Positions 41,949 through 50,991 are shown, counted from the stretch's first letter. The stretch is DNA of 64,000 nt from Streptomyces sp. NBC_00376 (GCF_036077095.1 NZ_CP107960.1:3968001-4032000); one strand, 5' to 3'. Numbers and translations: made by a program. Notes: a model not told the origin generated them from the sequence alone.

Positions 41949-43268
41949 TCAGCCCGTCCGCTCCACGGCGGGCTCGGCCTTCGTACCCGTCGAGGAGCCC
42001 CCGCCGCTCCCCGCCACCCGGCTGCCGCCCTCGGGCACCGGGGCCGCCCCTTCCGCCCCCGGCAGGTTCCGCATCAGCAGCCAGTAGCCCAGCGCGGCCC
42101 CGGTCCCCAGGACCGCGCACGCGCCCCACAGCCACTGCGCCCCGAAGCGGTCGATCACCAGGCCCGACATCAGCGGCGCGATCAGTGCGGCCGCGGACCA
42201 CGACATCGTGTACATGCCCTGGTAGCGGCCCCGGCCCCGGGCCGGCGACAGCCGGACGACCAGGCTGCTCTGGATCGGCGAGTTGACGATCTCGGCGACC
42301 GTCCAGACGCAGATGGTCAGCGCGTAGACGGCGACCGACCCGGCGAACGCGGTCAGCCCGAATCCGTACCCCGCCAGCAGCGACGACACGACGAGCAGCC
42401 GGCGCGGGTCGCGGTGCTGGATGAAGCGGGTGACGGGGATCTGGAGCACCACGATCAGCACCCCGTTGACGGCGACCGCGGTACCGAAGTCGGAGCTGGA
42501 GAACCCGTCCGTCCCCATGGCCACCGGCAGCCCCACGTACCCCTGCTGGAAGATCAGCGCGATGACGAAGGACAGCCCGACGACGCTCATGAACCGGCCG
42601 TCGCGCAGCACGGTGGAGAGCCGGACCTCGTCCGCGCCGTCCTCGACCGGGAGCCCGGCCACCACCGGCTTGTCCGGCCGCGACTCCGGCACCTTCAGGA
42701 AGACGACGACGGCGCAGATCAGCGTCATCGCGGCCTCGCCGAGGAACCCGGCGAGATAGCTGTACTCGGCGACGAACCCGGCCCCGGCCGACGAGACGGC
42801 GAAGCCCAGGTTGATGGCCCAGTAGTTGAGCGAGAAGGCCCGCACCCGGTCCTCGGGCCGGACGATGTCGGCCATCATCGCCTGCACGGCGGGCCGCGAC
42901 GCGTTGCTGGCCATGCCGACGAAGAAGGCGACCGCCGCGATCGCCACCGGGTGGACCATGAAGCCGAGCACGGCCACGGACACGGCCGTCGAGGTCTGCG
43001 CGATGAGCATGGTGGGCCGCCGGCCGAGCCGGTCGGTCATCACCCCCGCCCCGAGCGAGGAAACCACCCCGCCGAGCCCGTGCAGCGCGGCGACCAGACC
43101 GGCGTACGAGGCCGAGTAGCCCCGGTCCAGGGTCAGGTACAGCGCCATGAACGTGGCGACGAACGCTCCGAGCCGGTTGACCAGCGTGCTCGTCCACAGC
43201 CACCAGAACTGCCTGGGGAGCCCGGACACGGATTCGTGTGCGGCCCGTCTGAGACCGGCGACAGACAT
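41949..43268 (-). CDS. 12-TM MFS transporter (DHA1/exporter-like)
   Basis: A 439-residue major facilitator. Helix 1 is FWWLWTSTLVNRLGAFVATF. Motif A is GAGVMTDRLGRRPTMLIAQT after helix 2. The central cytoplasmic loop is charged (about 200-225), and there are 12 helices in all, ending with a Gly/Ser-rich tail. The family includes drug and sugar efflux proteins. There is no divergent regulator beside it, and no substrate can be given. The ATG at 43268 starts a protein of usual length; the longer antisense-free extension upstream is not coding. Monocistronic between two strong terminators/promoter gaps. Confidence 0.9.
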   Translation of the reverse strand: MSVAGLRRAAHESVSGLPRQFWWLWTSTLVNRLGAFVATFMALYLTLDRGYSASYAGLVAALHGLGGVVSSLGAGVMTDRLGRRPTMLIAQTSTAVSVAVLGFMVHPVAIAAVAFFVGMASNASRPAVQAMMADIVRPEDRVRAFSLNYWAINLGFAVSSAGAGFVAEYSYLAGFLGEAAMTLICAVVVFLKVPESRPDKPVVAGLPVEDGADEVRLSTVLRDGRFMSVVGLSFVIALIFQQGYVGLPVAMGTDGFSSSDFGTAVAVNGVLIVVLQIPVTRFIQHRDPRRLLVVSSLLAGYGFGLTAFAGSVAVYALTICVWTVAEIVNSPIQSSLVVRLSPARGRGRYQGMYTMSWSAAALIAPLMSGLVIDRFGAQWLWGACAVLGTGAALGYWLLMRNLPGAEGAAPVPEGGSRVAGSGGGSSTGTKAEPAVERTG

Positions 43269-43476
43269 GCGGCATCCCCCCAGGGACGTACGGAACGGAC
43301 ACCGTCGGTAAGAGTCCCGACGACCGTCCGAACATTACGAATCCCGGATTCCGGTACGCCAGTCAATTGACGCCGACCGTCAATCGTCCCGCCCCGCCCC
43401 GCCTGCCATCCGCTCCCCCTGTCCGCCCTGTGACCGGCCGCGCGGGGCTCGTACGGGTTCGATTACGCTCGGACCC

Positions 43477-44235
43477 ATGGCCGACGCACCGTACAAGCTG
43501 ATCCTCCTCCGCCATGGCGAGAGCGAATGGAACGCGAAGAACCTGTTCACCGGCTGGGTGGACGTCAATCTCACGGAGAAGGGCGAGAAGGAGGCAGTCC
43601 GCGGCGGTGAGCTGCTCAAGGACGCCGGCCTGCTCCCCGATGTCCTGCACACCTCCCTCCAGAAGCGCGCCATCCGCACCGCGCAGCTCGCGCTGGAGTC
43701 CGCGGACCGCCACTGGATCCCGGTCCACCGCTCCTGGCGGCTGAACGAGCGCCACTACGGCGCCCTGCAGGGCAAGGACAAGGCCCAGACGCTCGCCGAG
43801 TTCGGCGAGGAGCAGTTCATGCTCTGGCGCCGCTCCTACGACACCCCGCCGCCCGCCCTCGAGGACGGCACCGAGTTCTCGCAGAGCGACGACCCGCGCT
43901 ACGCGACGATCCCGCCGGAGCTGCGCCCGCGCACCGAGTGCCTCAAGGACGTCGTCACCCGCATGCTGCCGTACTGGTACGACGACATCGTGCCGGACCT
44001 GCTCGACGGCCGGACCGTCCTGGTCGCCGCCCACGGCAACAGCCTCCGGGCCCTGGTCAAGCACCTCGACGGCATCTCCGACGCCGACATCGCGGGCCTG
44101 AACATCCCGACCGGCATCCCGCTCGTCTACGAGCTGGACGCCGACTTCCGCCCCCTGAAGCCGGGCGGCACGTACCTCGACCCGGACGCGGCGAAGGCCG
44201 CCATCGAGGCCGTGAAGAACCAGGGCAAGAAGTAG
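43477..44235 (+). CDS. gpmA: 2,3-bisphosphoglycerate-dependent phosphoglycerate mutase
   Basis: A 252-residue dPGM of glycolysis, interconverting 3- and 2-phosphoglycerate through a phosphohistidine. The catalytic RHGE is in [20 protein letters not shown] (His13), and the second catalytic histidine in [19 protein letters not shown]. The substrate loop is [13 protein letters not shown]. It matches the single S. coelicolor gpm (SCO4209) in place and length. A long hairpin follows. The 208-bp upstream gap has the palindrome GTCAATTGAC at 43372-43381 and probably the promoter. Confidence 0.97.
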   Translation: MADAPYKLILLRHGESEWNAKNLFTGWVDVNLTEKGEKEAVRGGELLKDAGLLPDVLHTSLQKRAIRTAQLALESADRHWIPVHRSWRLNERHYGALQGKDKAQTLAEFGEEQFMLWRRSYDTPPPALEDGTEFSQSDDPRYATIPPELRPRTECLKDVVTRMLPYWYDDIVPDLLDGRTVLVAAHGNSLRALVKHLDGISDADIAGLNIPTGIPLVYELDADFRPLKPGGTYLDPDAAKAAIEAVKNQGKK

Positions 44236-44241
44236 TACAGC

Positions 44242-44290
44242 GCCGGGAGCCCCCTGCACGCGGTTCCACCGCGAGCAGGGGGCTCCCGGC
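44242..44290. terminator. Bidirectional terminator after gpmA
   Basis: A 16-bp perfect stem (GCCGGGAGCCCCCTGC, 44242-44257, with 44275-44290) whose loop itself holds a small GCGGT/ACCGC stem. Confidence 0.88.
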
Positions 44291-44310
44291 TTCTTCGCTC
44301 CCCCTCGCCC

Positions 44311-44706
44311 TCACCCGCCCTGCTCGTCCGGGGTCCCGCAGAGGCCGCCCAGCTCGGCGGCGAGTGCCGGGTCCCGCATGCCCGGCAGTGCGTACCCCTC
44401 CGTCTCGTCCCACGGGACGTCGACGTCGTCCATGTGGACGTGCCACTCGGCTCCACCGACCGCGCGGCGCAACTCGGTTACGGAGTCGAGCACATGGACG
44501 ATGACCGGCAGCCACCGGTCGGGGTCGATCGGCAGTTTCGTGGACCCGGTGACGATCCGGCCGTCGACGTCGTACAGATACAGGCTCTCCTCGTCGTCGT
44601 ACGGGAACGACTGAGCGCGCGTGGCGACCACACGCTCGACGGCGGCCGCCTCGGCGCCCGTCAGCGGCTGCGCCCGGCGGGCGCTGTAGTAGATGGAAAC
44701 GCTCAT
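44311..44706 (-). CDS. Conserved hypothetical protein, 131 aa
   Basis: A soluble acidic protein starting MSVSIYYSARRAQPLTGAEA. It has no recognised domain. The conserved-looking middle is WHVHMDDVDVPWDETEGYAL, and it has a tyrosine-rich LYLYDVDGRI. Similar small proteins are common in Streptomyces without known role. The ATG at 44706 overlaps the stop of the upstream P-loop kinase gene (ATGA), so the two are translated together and may act together. Convergent with gpmA across a strong terminator. Confidence 0.75.
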   Translation of the reverse strand: MSVSIYYSARRAQPLTGAEAAAVERVVATRAQSFPYDDEESLYLYDVDGRIVTGSTKLPIDPDRWLPVIVHVLDSVTELRRAVGGAEWHVHMDDVDVPWDETEGYALPGMRDPALAAELGGLCGTPDEQGG

Positions 44707-45353
44707 GGTCCGAGCGTAGGTCCGGGGTGTGACAACACCGCCCCGTCCTGCCCCGACGCCTCCTCCACCCGTCCCGCGAGGCCGTCCCAGGGGCGGCATT
44801 CGACCACCGGCAGTCCGTGCCGGGAGGCCTGCCGGGCGAGCCAGTGCGAGTACGCGGCGCTGACCTGCGCCCGGTGCCGCTGTTCGCCGCTGCCGGGCTC
44901 CCTGGCCGCGTAGTTGGCGAGGATCTGTTCCGGGTCCTGTTCGTGCAGGAACACCGCCCGCACCCGGCGGCCGGCCGCCTTCCCCTCGCGGATCGCCTCA
45001 GCCGCGGCGGCCGGGGTGAGGTAGTCGCCCTCGATCACGGCGGGGACATCGACGGTCAGGCGGTTGCGGACCACCCCGAGCACCGCGGGTTCGAGGGCCC
45101 TGGCGGTGGCGATCTGGAGGTCCAGCACCTGGTCGACGGTGAGCCGTTCCGTGTCGGGGGCGCCGCCGAAGTGGTGGAGTTCGGGGTGGTGTTCGGGCGT
45201 CGTCATGGCCTCGACGGCGCTGACCACGTCGTCGAACTCGACCAGGAACCCCTTCGACTCCTCCGATCCACCGGCCAGTTGGGCTGCCACCCGGCTCTTG
45301 CCGACGCCCGAAGCTCCACCGATCAGCAATATGTCCCATGTTGTCGCTGTCAC
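44703..45353 (-). CDS. P-loop kinase-like protein (2-phosphoglycerate kinase/AAA type)
   Basis: A 216-residue protein with an N-terminal Walker A motif (ILLIGGASGVGKSRVAAQLA). A later VIEGDYLTPAAAAEAIREG and RVRAVFLHEQDPEQILANY give the look of a small-molecule kinase or AAA-type ATPase. Homologues are often labelled 2-phosphoglycerate kinase, which is striking beside gpmA, but the label is weakly founded. The GTG at 45353 is chosen because it puts the P-loop at residues 9-19, the usual place. The upstream extension to 46124 crosses another gene. Translationally coupled to the hypothetical gene after it. Confidence 0.72.
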   Translation of the reverse strand: MTATTWDILLIGGASGVGKSRVAAQLAGGSEESKGFLVEFDDVVSAVEAMTTPEHHPELHHFGGAPDTERLTVDQVLDLQIATARALEPAVLGVVRNRLTVDVPAVIEGDYLTPAAAAEAIREGKAAGRRVRAVFLHEQDPEQILANYAAREPGSGEQRHRAQVSAAYSHWLARQASRHGLPVVECRPWDGLAGRVEEASGQDGAVLSHPGPTLGP

Positions 45354-45498
45354 GGGGCGAACGTATCGCGTGGGTTCCGTGTCCGCCGTCGGCGCTGGCG
45401 CTACCGTGGCCCGAGCACCGGCCCGCGCAGGGACGGGACCGACCGGAATCGGCCGGACGGGCCGTGCGGAGGAAGCAAGGAGAGCGGGGAGAGCAACC

Positions 45499-45747
45499 AT
45501 GGGCGAGCCCCTGAAGACCTTCGTCGGCGGTGCCGAGGTCGACGTGCCCAACAGCATTCCGGCCATCCGCGCCACGCTGCCCGAGGAGAGACGCGCGGAG
45601 TTCGACCGCGCCATCAACGAGGCGGGTGTGCACGAGATCCAGGCCGTGATGCGGCACTGGATGCTGGAGGCCGTACCCGATCCGGAGGCCGAGCGGATCC
45701 TGGACCGGCTGGCACAGGACGAGGCCGAGAGGCGGAGCGTAGCTTGA
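45499..45747 (+). CDS. DUF6247-type antitoxin of a type II toxin-antitoxin pair
   Basis: An 82-residue protein (MGEPLKTFVGGAEVDVPNSI) whose FDRAINEAGVHEIQAVMRHW and RILDRLAQDEAERR helices match DUF6247 proteins. These sit in front of RelE/ParE-like toxins in actinobacteria and are presumed antitoxins. GGGGAGAG precedes the ATG. The stop overlaps the toxin start as TTGA, so translation is coupled. No palindromic operator stands out in the 145-bp gap upstream. Confidence 0.75.
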   Translation: MGEPLKTFVGGAEVDVPNSIPAIRATLPEERRAEFDRAINEAGVHEIQAVMRHWMLEAVPDPEAERILDRLAQDEAERRSVA

Positions 45748-45986
45748 GCTACCGCATTTCCTACGCACCGCCCGCCGACGACTCCCTGGCCAAGATGCGC
45801 GACGGGGAGACCTTCCGCGCCGAGATGGCACGCACCCTGGGCCTCGACCCGTACGGACACGGGTCGTCGGCCGTCAAGAGCGAGCGCGACCGCCGCGAGG
45901 CGACGGTCGCCGGGGCGATCGTGCTCTATTACGTCTCCGGGACCGTCCTGATCGTCACCGTGGTGAGGCTCGTCCCGCTGCCCTGA
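45744..45986 (+). CDS. RelE/ParE-family toxin
   Basis: An 80-residue RelE/ParE-fold protein with a TTG start at 45744, inside the antitoxin stop (TTGA). The sequence runs SYRISYAPPADDSLAKMRDG and later ATVAGAIVLYYVSGTVLIVT. The first strand, the helix with Leu/Met spacing and the last two hydrophobic strands are those of the family, where the toxin either cuts mRNA on the ribosome or poisons gyrase. The basic residues in KSERDRREATV may form the active face. An ATG-only search would miss this start. Activity not proven. Confidence 0.72.
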   Translation: MSYRISYAPPADDSLAKMRDGETFRAEMARTLGLDPYGHGSSAVKSERDRREATVAGAIVLYYVSGTVLIVTVVRLVPLP

Positions 45987-46005
45987 ACCGATGGCGGCCC
46001 GACTC

Positions 46006-46347
46006 CTAGGAACCGGCCGGGACTTCGATGATCCGGCCGTCCTTGTCCACGCTGTGGGTCCGCCAGTACACGTCCCACTTGTCGTCCACGTGCTCGGGGA
46101 CCTTGCCCTTCGGGTAGCGGACATACCCCTTCGGCGAGTCCTCGTCGTCGGGCACGCAGGCCGATCCGGTGCCCCCGATCGTCATGACCGGGTACTCGCC
46201 GCCGCCGCAGATCGCGTCCTGCATCGAGCAGCCTGTGGTCAGCGCCGCCACGGTCGCGGCGGCCAGGGCGAGCCCGACTGCGGAGCGGCTCGGGCGGCGC
46301 CCGCTCCTCGCGGACGCCACCCGGCCGATTCGGCTGATCCCGTACAT
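46006..46347 (-). CDS. Small lipoprotein of the SCO0607 type
   Basis: A 113-residue lipoprotein. After a basic start (MYGISRIGRVASARSGRRPS) the hydrophobic stretch AVGLALAAATVAALTTGC gives the lipobox. The mature part contains QDAICGGGEYPVMTIGGTGS with two cysteines and the YVRYPKGKVPEHVDDKWDVY segment. As I recall, this pattern defines a Streptomyces lipoprotein family named after SCO0607. Function unknown. GAGGAG precedes the ATG. Convergent with the toxin gene 19 bp away. Confidence 0.82.
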   Translation of the reverse strand: MYGISRIGRVASARSGRRPSRSAVGLALAAATVAALTTGCSMQDAICGGGEYPVMTIGGTGSACVPDDEDSPKGYVRYPKGKVPEHVDDKWDVYWRTHSVDKDGRIIEVPAGS

Positions 46348-46460
46348 GTTCGCTCCTCGTTTGCCGGACTGGTACTACCAGCCTGCCCGGGGCGCGAAAC
46401 ACCGATCATGAGTACGAATACTCACCCATGGTGCATCACGTACTCGTCCGCCCCGGGCCG

Positions 46461-47252
46461 CTACGCCAGCTTCGCGGCCTGCGCCTCGACCACCGCGGCC
46501 GGCAGCTCGAAGTCCTCGACCTCACCGGCGAGCACGGCCATGTTCATCGAGGAGAACGAGGCGAACGAGGCGCCCTGGCGCATGGCCACGAGCTTGAGCT
46601 CGGCCTTCTCCCCGTCCTGTTCCAGCTGCACGGTCCAGGCCGCCGCCTCCTCGCCGCCCTTGACCTGCTCCTCGGTGATCTTGGTGACCTTCTGCTTCTC
46701 ACCGGCCGCCGTGAACCCGAAGCCGCCGGCGCACTCGGTGGCCGCGGTGCGCAGCGCGGCCACCGACTCCTGCGCGCCCTTGCCGTCGTACGAACCGAGG
46801 GCCAGCTGCGTCGTCGTGATGTCGAACGCCGCCTTGAACGCCTTCTCGGCGTCCCCGCTGTCCTGCTTCGCCAGGTCGCCCTTCTTCGGCTTGCTGACGA
46901 CCGTGCGCTTGGTGAACGCGGCCGGCTCGCCGACCTGCGCGCCCATCAGCGCGTTGGTGAGCGGGGCACAGACCTCCTTCTCGGTCTTGATGTCGTCGAC
47001 GGAGATCGTGTCCTTGGCCGCGGCCTTGGAGATCTCGTGGTCCTTGACGTCGCCCTGGGCCAGCGCGGCCTTCTCCAGCTCGGCGGCGCTCAGCGCCTTG
47101 ACCGCGGGCGCGGCGGACGCGGACTCCTTGGCCTTGGCATCCGCCCCCTTGTCACCGGAACCGGAGTCCGAACCGCCGCATGCGGTGGCGAACAGGGCCA
47201 GGGACACCGCGGTGGCGGCAACAGCGGTACGGCGTATGGCGGTGGAACGCAT
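46461..47252 (-). CDS. Putative lipoprotein, 263 aa
   Basis: A lipoprotein with signal VAATAVSLALFATAC and a Ser/Gly/Asp-rich linker. An alpha/beta domain follows with KDTISVDDIKTEKEVCAPLT, then ATECAGGFGFTAAGEKQKVT and VKLVAMRQGASFASF-like end strands. The repeated cysteines (VCAPL and TECAGG) may bond. No named domain is recognised, though the fold pattern recalls PknH-like sensor domains of actinobacterial lipoproteins. The 188-bp gap upstream is AT-rich at 47280-47340 and shared with the divergent APH gene. Confidence 0.8.
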   Translation of the reverse strand: MRSTAIRRTAVAATAVSLALFATACGGSDSGSGDKGADAKAKESASAAPAVKALSAAELEKAALAQGDVKDHEISKAAAKDTISVDDIKTEKEVCAPLTNALMGAQVGEPAAFTKRTVVSKPKKGDLAKQDSGDAEKAFKAAFDITTTQLALGSYDGKGAQESVAALRTAATECAGGFGFTAAGEKQKVTKITEEQVKGGEEAAAWTVQLEQDGEKAELKLVAMRQGASFASFSSMNMAVLAGEVEDFELPAAVVEAQAAKLA

Positions 47253-47440
47253 GGTCCAGTCCGTCTCTATGAGCAGGGTGTTCGGTTTTGCTCACTCTAT
47301 GAGCGGAAAATGGTTTGATGATCAATCAAGTCGGGCACGGGATCTGATCGTGACGGCGCTGTGATCATCCTGTGAATGCGCTGTCCCGCGAGGTGAGTTC
47401 ACACCGAAACCGGAATCCGACACAGAGGTGCGATCAACCC

Positions 47441-48451
47441 ATGCAGGCTGACGGAACAACCCATGCCGTCCTCCGCTCCGTCGGCCTGACGGAGGACCGG
47501 ATCGCCGCGTGTGAACCGCTCACCGGAGGCACGTTCAACACGGTCTCCCGGGTGACGCTCACGGACGGCAGCGACTGGGTGGTGAAGATACCGCCGCCCA
47601 CGACACCCGGAACGCTGATGGGCTACGAGCGCGATCTGCTGGTCAACGAGGCCACGTTCCACGCCTTGGCGGACGGTTCGGCTCCGGTCCCCCGCATCCT
47701 GCACAGCGAGCTCGACCCGGCCGCGCCCACCGGCCCGTACGTGATCATGTCGGCCTGTCCGGGCCGCCCCTGGAGCGAGTTCGCCCCCGGCTCGCTGTCC
47801 ACTGCGGAGGAGCGCCGACTCCGCGGTGACCTCGGGCGGATCGTCGCCCGGCTGCACGCCGTCACCCGCCCGGACGGCTTCGGCCATCCCTCCCTGGCCC
47901 TGGGCCCGTTGGCCCCGACCTGGCGGCAGGCGTTCACCACGATGACCGATGCCGTCCTCGCCGACGCGGACACCTACCGGGCCCGGCTGCCGCGTCCGAC
48001 GTCCGCGATCCGGGCCCTGCTCGCCGCCGCGTCGCCGGTGCTCGACGACGTCGCACGGCCCGCCCTGGTCCACTTCGACCTGTGGCAGGGCAACCTCCTC
48101 GTCGACGGCGGGCCGGGAGCGCGGAGCATCGGCGGGATCGTTGACGGCGAGCGGATGTTCTGGGGCGACCCGGTCGCCGACTTCGTATCGCTCGCCCTGT
48201 TCGAGGACATGGAGAAGGACGAGGACTTCCTCGCCGGATACGCGGAGGGCAGCGGGCGACCGGTGGTGTTCGACGCGTCGGTGCGGCTGCGGCTCGCGCT
48301 CTACCGCTGCTGTCTCTACCTGATCATGCTGGTGGAGACCGTCCCGCGCCGCGCTCCCCAGGAGGACCTGGACTGGGCGTGGAAGCATGTCGCCCCGCAG
48401 CTCGAATCGGCCCTGGCGGACGTGGAGTCGGCGCTGCGGACCGGGAACTGA
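47441..48451 (+). CDS. Aminoglycoside phosphotransferase (APH)-family kinase
   Basis: A 336-residue kinase of the APH/choline kinase fold. The N-lobe has the nucleotide loop PLTGGTFNTVSRVTLTDGSD and Lys in WVVKIPPPTT. The catalytic loop is LVHFDLWQGNLLVDGG (H-x-D-x4-N) and the DFG-like metal site IVDGERMFWGDPVADF. It phosphorylates a small hydroxyl compound; a true antibiotic substrate is not shown. The ATG at 47441 is favoured over the one at 47372, whose extra 23 residues are unlike the family. AGAGG lies 12 bases before. Divergent from the lipoprotein gene, convergent with the beta-helix gene. Confidence 0.88.
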   Translation: MQADGTTHAVLRSVGLTEDRIAACEPLTGGTFNTVSRVTLTDGSDWVVKIPPPTTPGTLMGYERDLLVNEATFHALADGSAPVPRILHSELDPAAPTGPYVIMSACPGRPWSEFAPGSLSTAEERRLRGDLGRIVARLHAVTRPDGFGHPSLALGPLAPTWRQAFTTMTDAVLADADTYRARLPRPTSAIRALLAAASPVLDDVARPALVHFDLWQGNLLVDGGPGARSIGGIVDGERMFWGDPVADFVSLALFEDMEKDEDFLAGYAEGSGRPVVFDASVRLRLALYRCCLYLIMLVETVPRRAPQEDLDWAWKHVAPQLESALADVESALRTGN

Positions 48452-48486
48452 GCCACCGCGCCGACACCCTTCGCCCGCTTCGGACC

Positions 48487-50244
48487 TCAGCCGTCCAGGG
48501 CCCGCTGCGCCTCGTACAGATTGGGCGGCCACACCGCCTCCGGGGTGCCGTACGCCTCCAGCCGGGTGTGCAGGTCGCCGGTGAAGTCGGGGACGTCGAT
48601 CTGGTCGAACTCCGTCACCTCGCTGATGCCGACCGTCGCGCTGTACGGGGCGAGTCCGTCGATCCGCATCAGGCCCGCCCGGCCGTTGGTGACCCGGATG
48701 TTCCAGTGCGTGAAGCGGGCGCCGAAGAGCGGCCCGGCGCTGGCGTCGCCGCCGTGCCGCCCGTTGTTCTCGACCGTGATGTCGGTGCGGACGTCGGCGA
48801 ACGGCATCCCCCGGTGCGAGTCGAAGGTGCCCATCTCCATCACGCCGCGCGACCAGACGTTGTGGCTGGACAGGCCCTCCACGTTGATGCCGTGCAGCTG
48901 GGTGCCGGCGGGCGCCGGTACGGTGCGCCGCTCGACGGTGAAGTCCTCGATCAGGTTGTCGTGCGAGCCCTCGCGGCAGTAGTACGGATGGTGCGAGCCC
49001 CGGCCCGCGACCTTCGTACGGCGCAGGGTGCAGGCGGAGGCGGCGACCAGTCCGAAGCCGTTGTCGACGTGGCGGACGGTGATGTCGTCGGCCCAGCAGT
49101 CGTACGCGCACTGGAACGCGACGCCGTTGTACCCCTTGTCGAGCAGATGCGGCGACTGCGGGGTCTCGACCGCTTCCAGCGTGAGGCCCGCGACGCCGGA
49201 ACCGGTGAGCGGGGTGACGAGGGTGGTCAGCCGCGGATCCCACTCGGGGCGGACGTCGAGCGGGAGCGGGCGCTCCAGGGTGACCCGGCGACCGTGCGCG
49301 GAGGCGACTCGGACCGGCCACTCGTAGGGGACGTACGAGGTCAGCTTGGTCTTGTCGTCCCAGCGGTACGCCTCGGGGCCGGGGCCGCCGCCCGCCATGT
49401 GCTCCAGGAGGGTGTGGCCGGCGTCGTCGGCGAGGCGGAGCAGGACGAGTCCGCCGCGCCGCAGCCCCGTCGGGTCGTCGACGGTGATCGAGCGGTCGCC
49501 GCGGCGGGCGGGGGTGACGGCGGTCAGGGTCCGCCACTCGTCGCGGCGGTTGCCGGTCCAGCCCTCGAAGGGCCAGTTCTTCGCCCGGATCGCTTCGGTG
49601 AGCGAGGCCCAACGGTCCTTCGGGCAGAGCCAGATGAGGCCGCCGGCCCAGGACCAGCTGGACTTGTCGCCGCCGTACCGGCTGCCGTACGCCCCGATCA
49701 GCTCGGTGAGGTTCCTGGTCGCGTACAGCTTGGTGCGCCCACTGCCCGCGCCGCGCACCACCACGTCGCTGTGGCCGATCCGGATGATGTCGTCGATGCG
49801 GTACGTGCCCTCGGGGATGAGCACCGTGCCGCCTCCGCGCTCTCCGGCGGCGGCGATGGCACGGTTGATCGCGGGGGCGGCGTCGGCGGAGCCGTCGGGC
49901 TTCGCGCCGTAGCGCCGGACATCGGCGGTGAAGCCCCGGCCGGTGCGGCGGGGCGGGTGGGAGCCGCCGCGGTAGCCGGCCCGGCCGACGAACGGGATCT
50001 GCGGGTGGGTGAACGGGGCGGCGGTGAACTCCCGCCACAGCGGGGTGGCCGCACGGGGCCCGCCTCCGGCCGCCCGGGTGGCGCCGGCCGTCGTCCCCCG
50101 GCCCGCGGCGGCCGCCCTGCCGCTGCCGGTGGTGCCGGTCACCGCCGTCGCGGCGACGGCCACGGCGCCGGCCAGCAACCCGCGCCTGCCGATGTTTCCC
50201 TTGCTCCCCTTGCTCCCGTTGTTCTCGATGAATCCGATCGCCAT
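48487..50244 (-). CDS. Tat-exported pectate-lyase-like beta-helix protein
   Basis: A 585-residue secreted protein. The signal peptide has a twin-arginine motif (GRRGLLAGAVAVAATAV). The N-terminal pectate_lyase_3 / GH28-like signature is RYGAKPDGSADAAPAINRAI followed by GGGTVLIPEGTYRIDD. The rest forms parallel beta-helix coils (GVAGLTLEAVETPQSPHLLD, DDITVRHVDNGFGLVAASA). It probably cleaves or binds a plant or microbial polysaccharide; the catalytic residues cannot be assigned. The ATG at 50244 is chosen because GAAAGGCGG precedes it and the Tat motif then sits at the usual depth. A perfect palindrome lies 26 bp upstream. Confidence 0.85.
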   Translation of the reverse strand: MAIGFIENNGSKGSKGNIGRRGLLAGAVAVAATAVTGTTGSGRAAAAGRGTTAGATRAAGGGPRAATPLWREFTAAPFTHPQIPFVGRAGYRGGSHPPRRTGRGFTADVRRYGAKPDGSADAAPAINRAIAAAGERGGGTVLIPEGTYRIDDIIRIGHSDVVVRGAGSGRTKLYATRNLTELIGAYGSRYGGDKSSWSWAGGLIWLCPKDRWASLTEAIRAKNWPFEGWTGNRRDEWRTLTAVTPARRGDRSITVDDPTGLRRGGLVLLRLADDAGHTLLEHMAGGGPGPEAYRWDDKTKLTSYVPYEWPVRVASAHGRRVTLERPLPLDVRPEWDPRLTTLVTPLTGSGVAGLTLEAVETPQSPHLLDKGYNGVAFQCAYDCWADDITVRHVDNGFGLVAASACTLRRTKVAGRGSHHPYYCREGSHDNLIEDFTVERRTVPAPAGTQLHGINVEGLSSHNVWSRGVMEMGTFDSHRGMPFADVRTDITVENNGRHGGDASAGPLFGARFTHWNIRVTNGRAGLMRIDGLAPYSATVGISEVTEFDQIDVPDFTGDLHTRLEAYGTPEAVWPPNLYEAQRALDG

Positions 50245-50269
50245 GAATCCGAGCCGCCTTTCATCCATG

Positions 50270-50282
50270 TGAACGACGTTCA
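50270..50282. promoter_or_regulatory. Perfect 13-bp palindrome upstream of the beta-helix gene
   Basis: TGAACGACGTTCA (TGAACG/CGTTCA around A) stands 26 bp before the start codon, where a LacI/GntR-type sugar repressor would block transcription. No regulator gene is adjacent. Confidence 0.6.
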
Positions 50283-50424
50283 TATCTGCGTCGGCGGTGA
50301 GCATGCCACGCCTCTCCGGCGCACCGAAAGGGGCGTGCACCGGAGAATCTTCAGGCGTGTTCAGCGCGGATCTTCAGGCGGAGCAGGCCAGTTGGAGCCG
50401 GGCGGCCGGAGCCCGGCCCACGGG

Positions 50425-50991
50425 TCATCCAGCCGGGCGCTGGGTCAGATGAGTGAACGCGTCGAGGTTGCGCGTCGATTCGCCGCGCGACACCCGCCAC
50501 TCGTACTCCTTGCGGATCGCGCTCGCGAAACCCAGCTCCAGCAGGGTGTTGAAGGAACCGTCGGCCGCTTCGAGGACCGTGCCGAGCAGCCGGTCCAGCT
50601 CCTGCGGGGTGACCACGGAGAGCGGCAGCTTGCCGACCAGGTAGATGTCGCCGAGCCCGTCGATCGCGTAACTCACGCCGAAGAGGCGGAGGTTGCGCTC
50701 CAGCAGCCAGCGGTGGACCGCGGCGTCGTTCTCGTCCGGGTGGCGGACGACGAAGGCGTTGAGGGAGAGCGAGTGCCTGCCCACCCGCAGCGAGCAGGTG
50801 GTGGACAGCTTGCGCGTGCCGGGCAGCTTGACCACGTAATCGCCCGGCGCGGGGCTCTCCCATTCGAGCCCGGCGTCCTTCAGAGTCGCCTCGATGACCT
50901 GCGCGGCCCGCGCCGTAGCCGCTTCGGCCGGTGCCGTCGCCGCTTGGGCCGGTGCCGCTCCGTCGGGTGCGTCGTCGGGTGCGTCAGCCAT
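50425..50991 (-). CDS. YbjN-domain protein
   Basis: A 188-residue protein with an Ala-rich start and one YbjN domain (about 30-180), a chaperone-like fold related to type III secretion chaperones. Landmarks are [40 protein letters not shown] and [20 protein letters not shown]. YbjN proteins affect stress tolerance and cell-surface traits, but the molecular role is unknown. The ATG at 50991 lies 8 bp inside the end of mshA, so the genes are co-transcribed, an arrangement conserved in Streptomyces. Confidence 0.9.
   Translation of the reverse strand: MADAPDDAPDGAAPAQAATAPAEAATARAAQVIEATLKDAGLEWESPAPGDYVVKLPGTRKLSTTCSLRVGRHSLSLNAFVVRHPDENDAAVHRWLLERNLRLFGVSYAIDGLGDIYLVGKLPLSVVTPQELDRLLGTVLEAADGSFNTLLELGFASAIRKEYEWRVSRGESTRNLDAFTHLTQRPAG

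Noticed and set aside
47399..50038. An 879-codon minus-strand frame
   Set aside because: Runs through the APH gene antisense and the beta-helix gene out of frame; composition typical of shadow frames.
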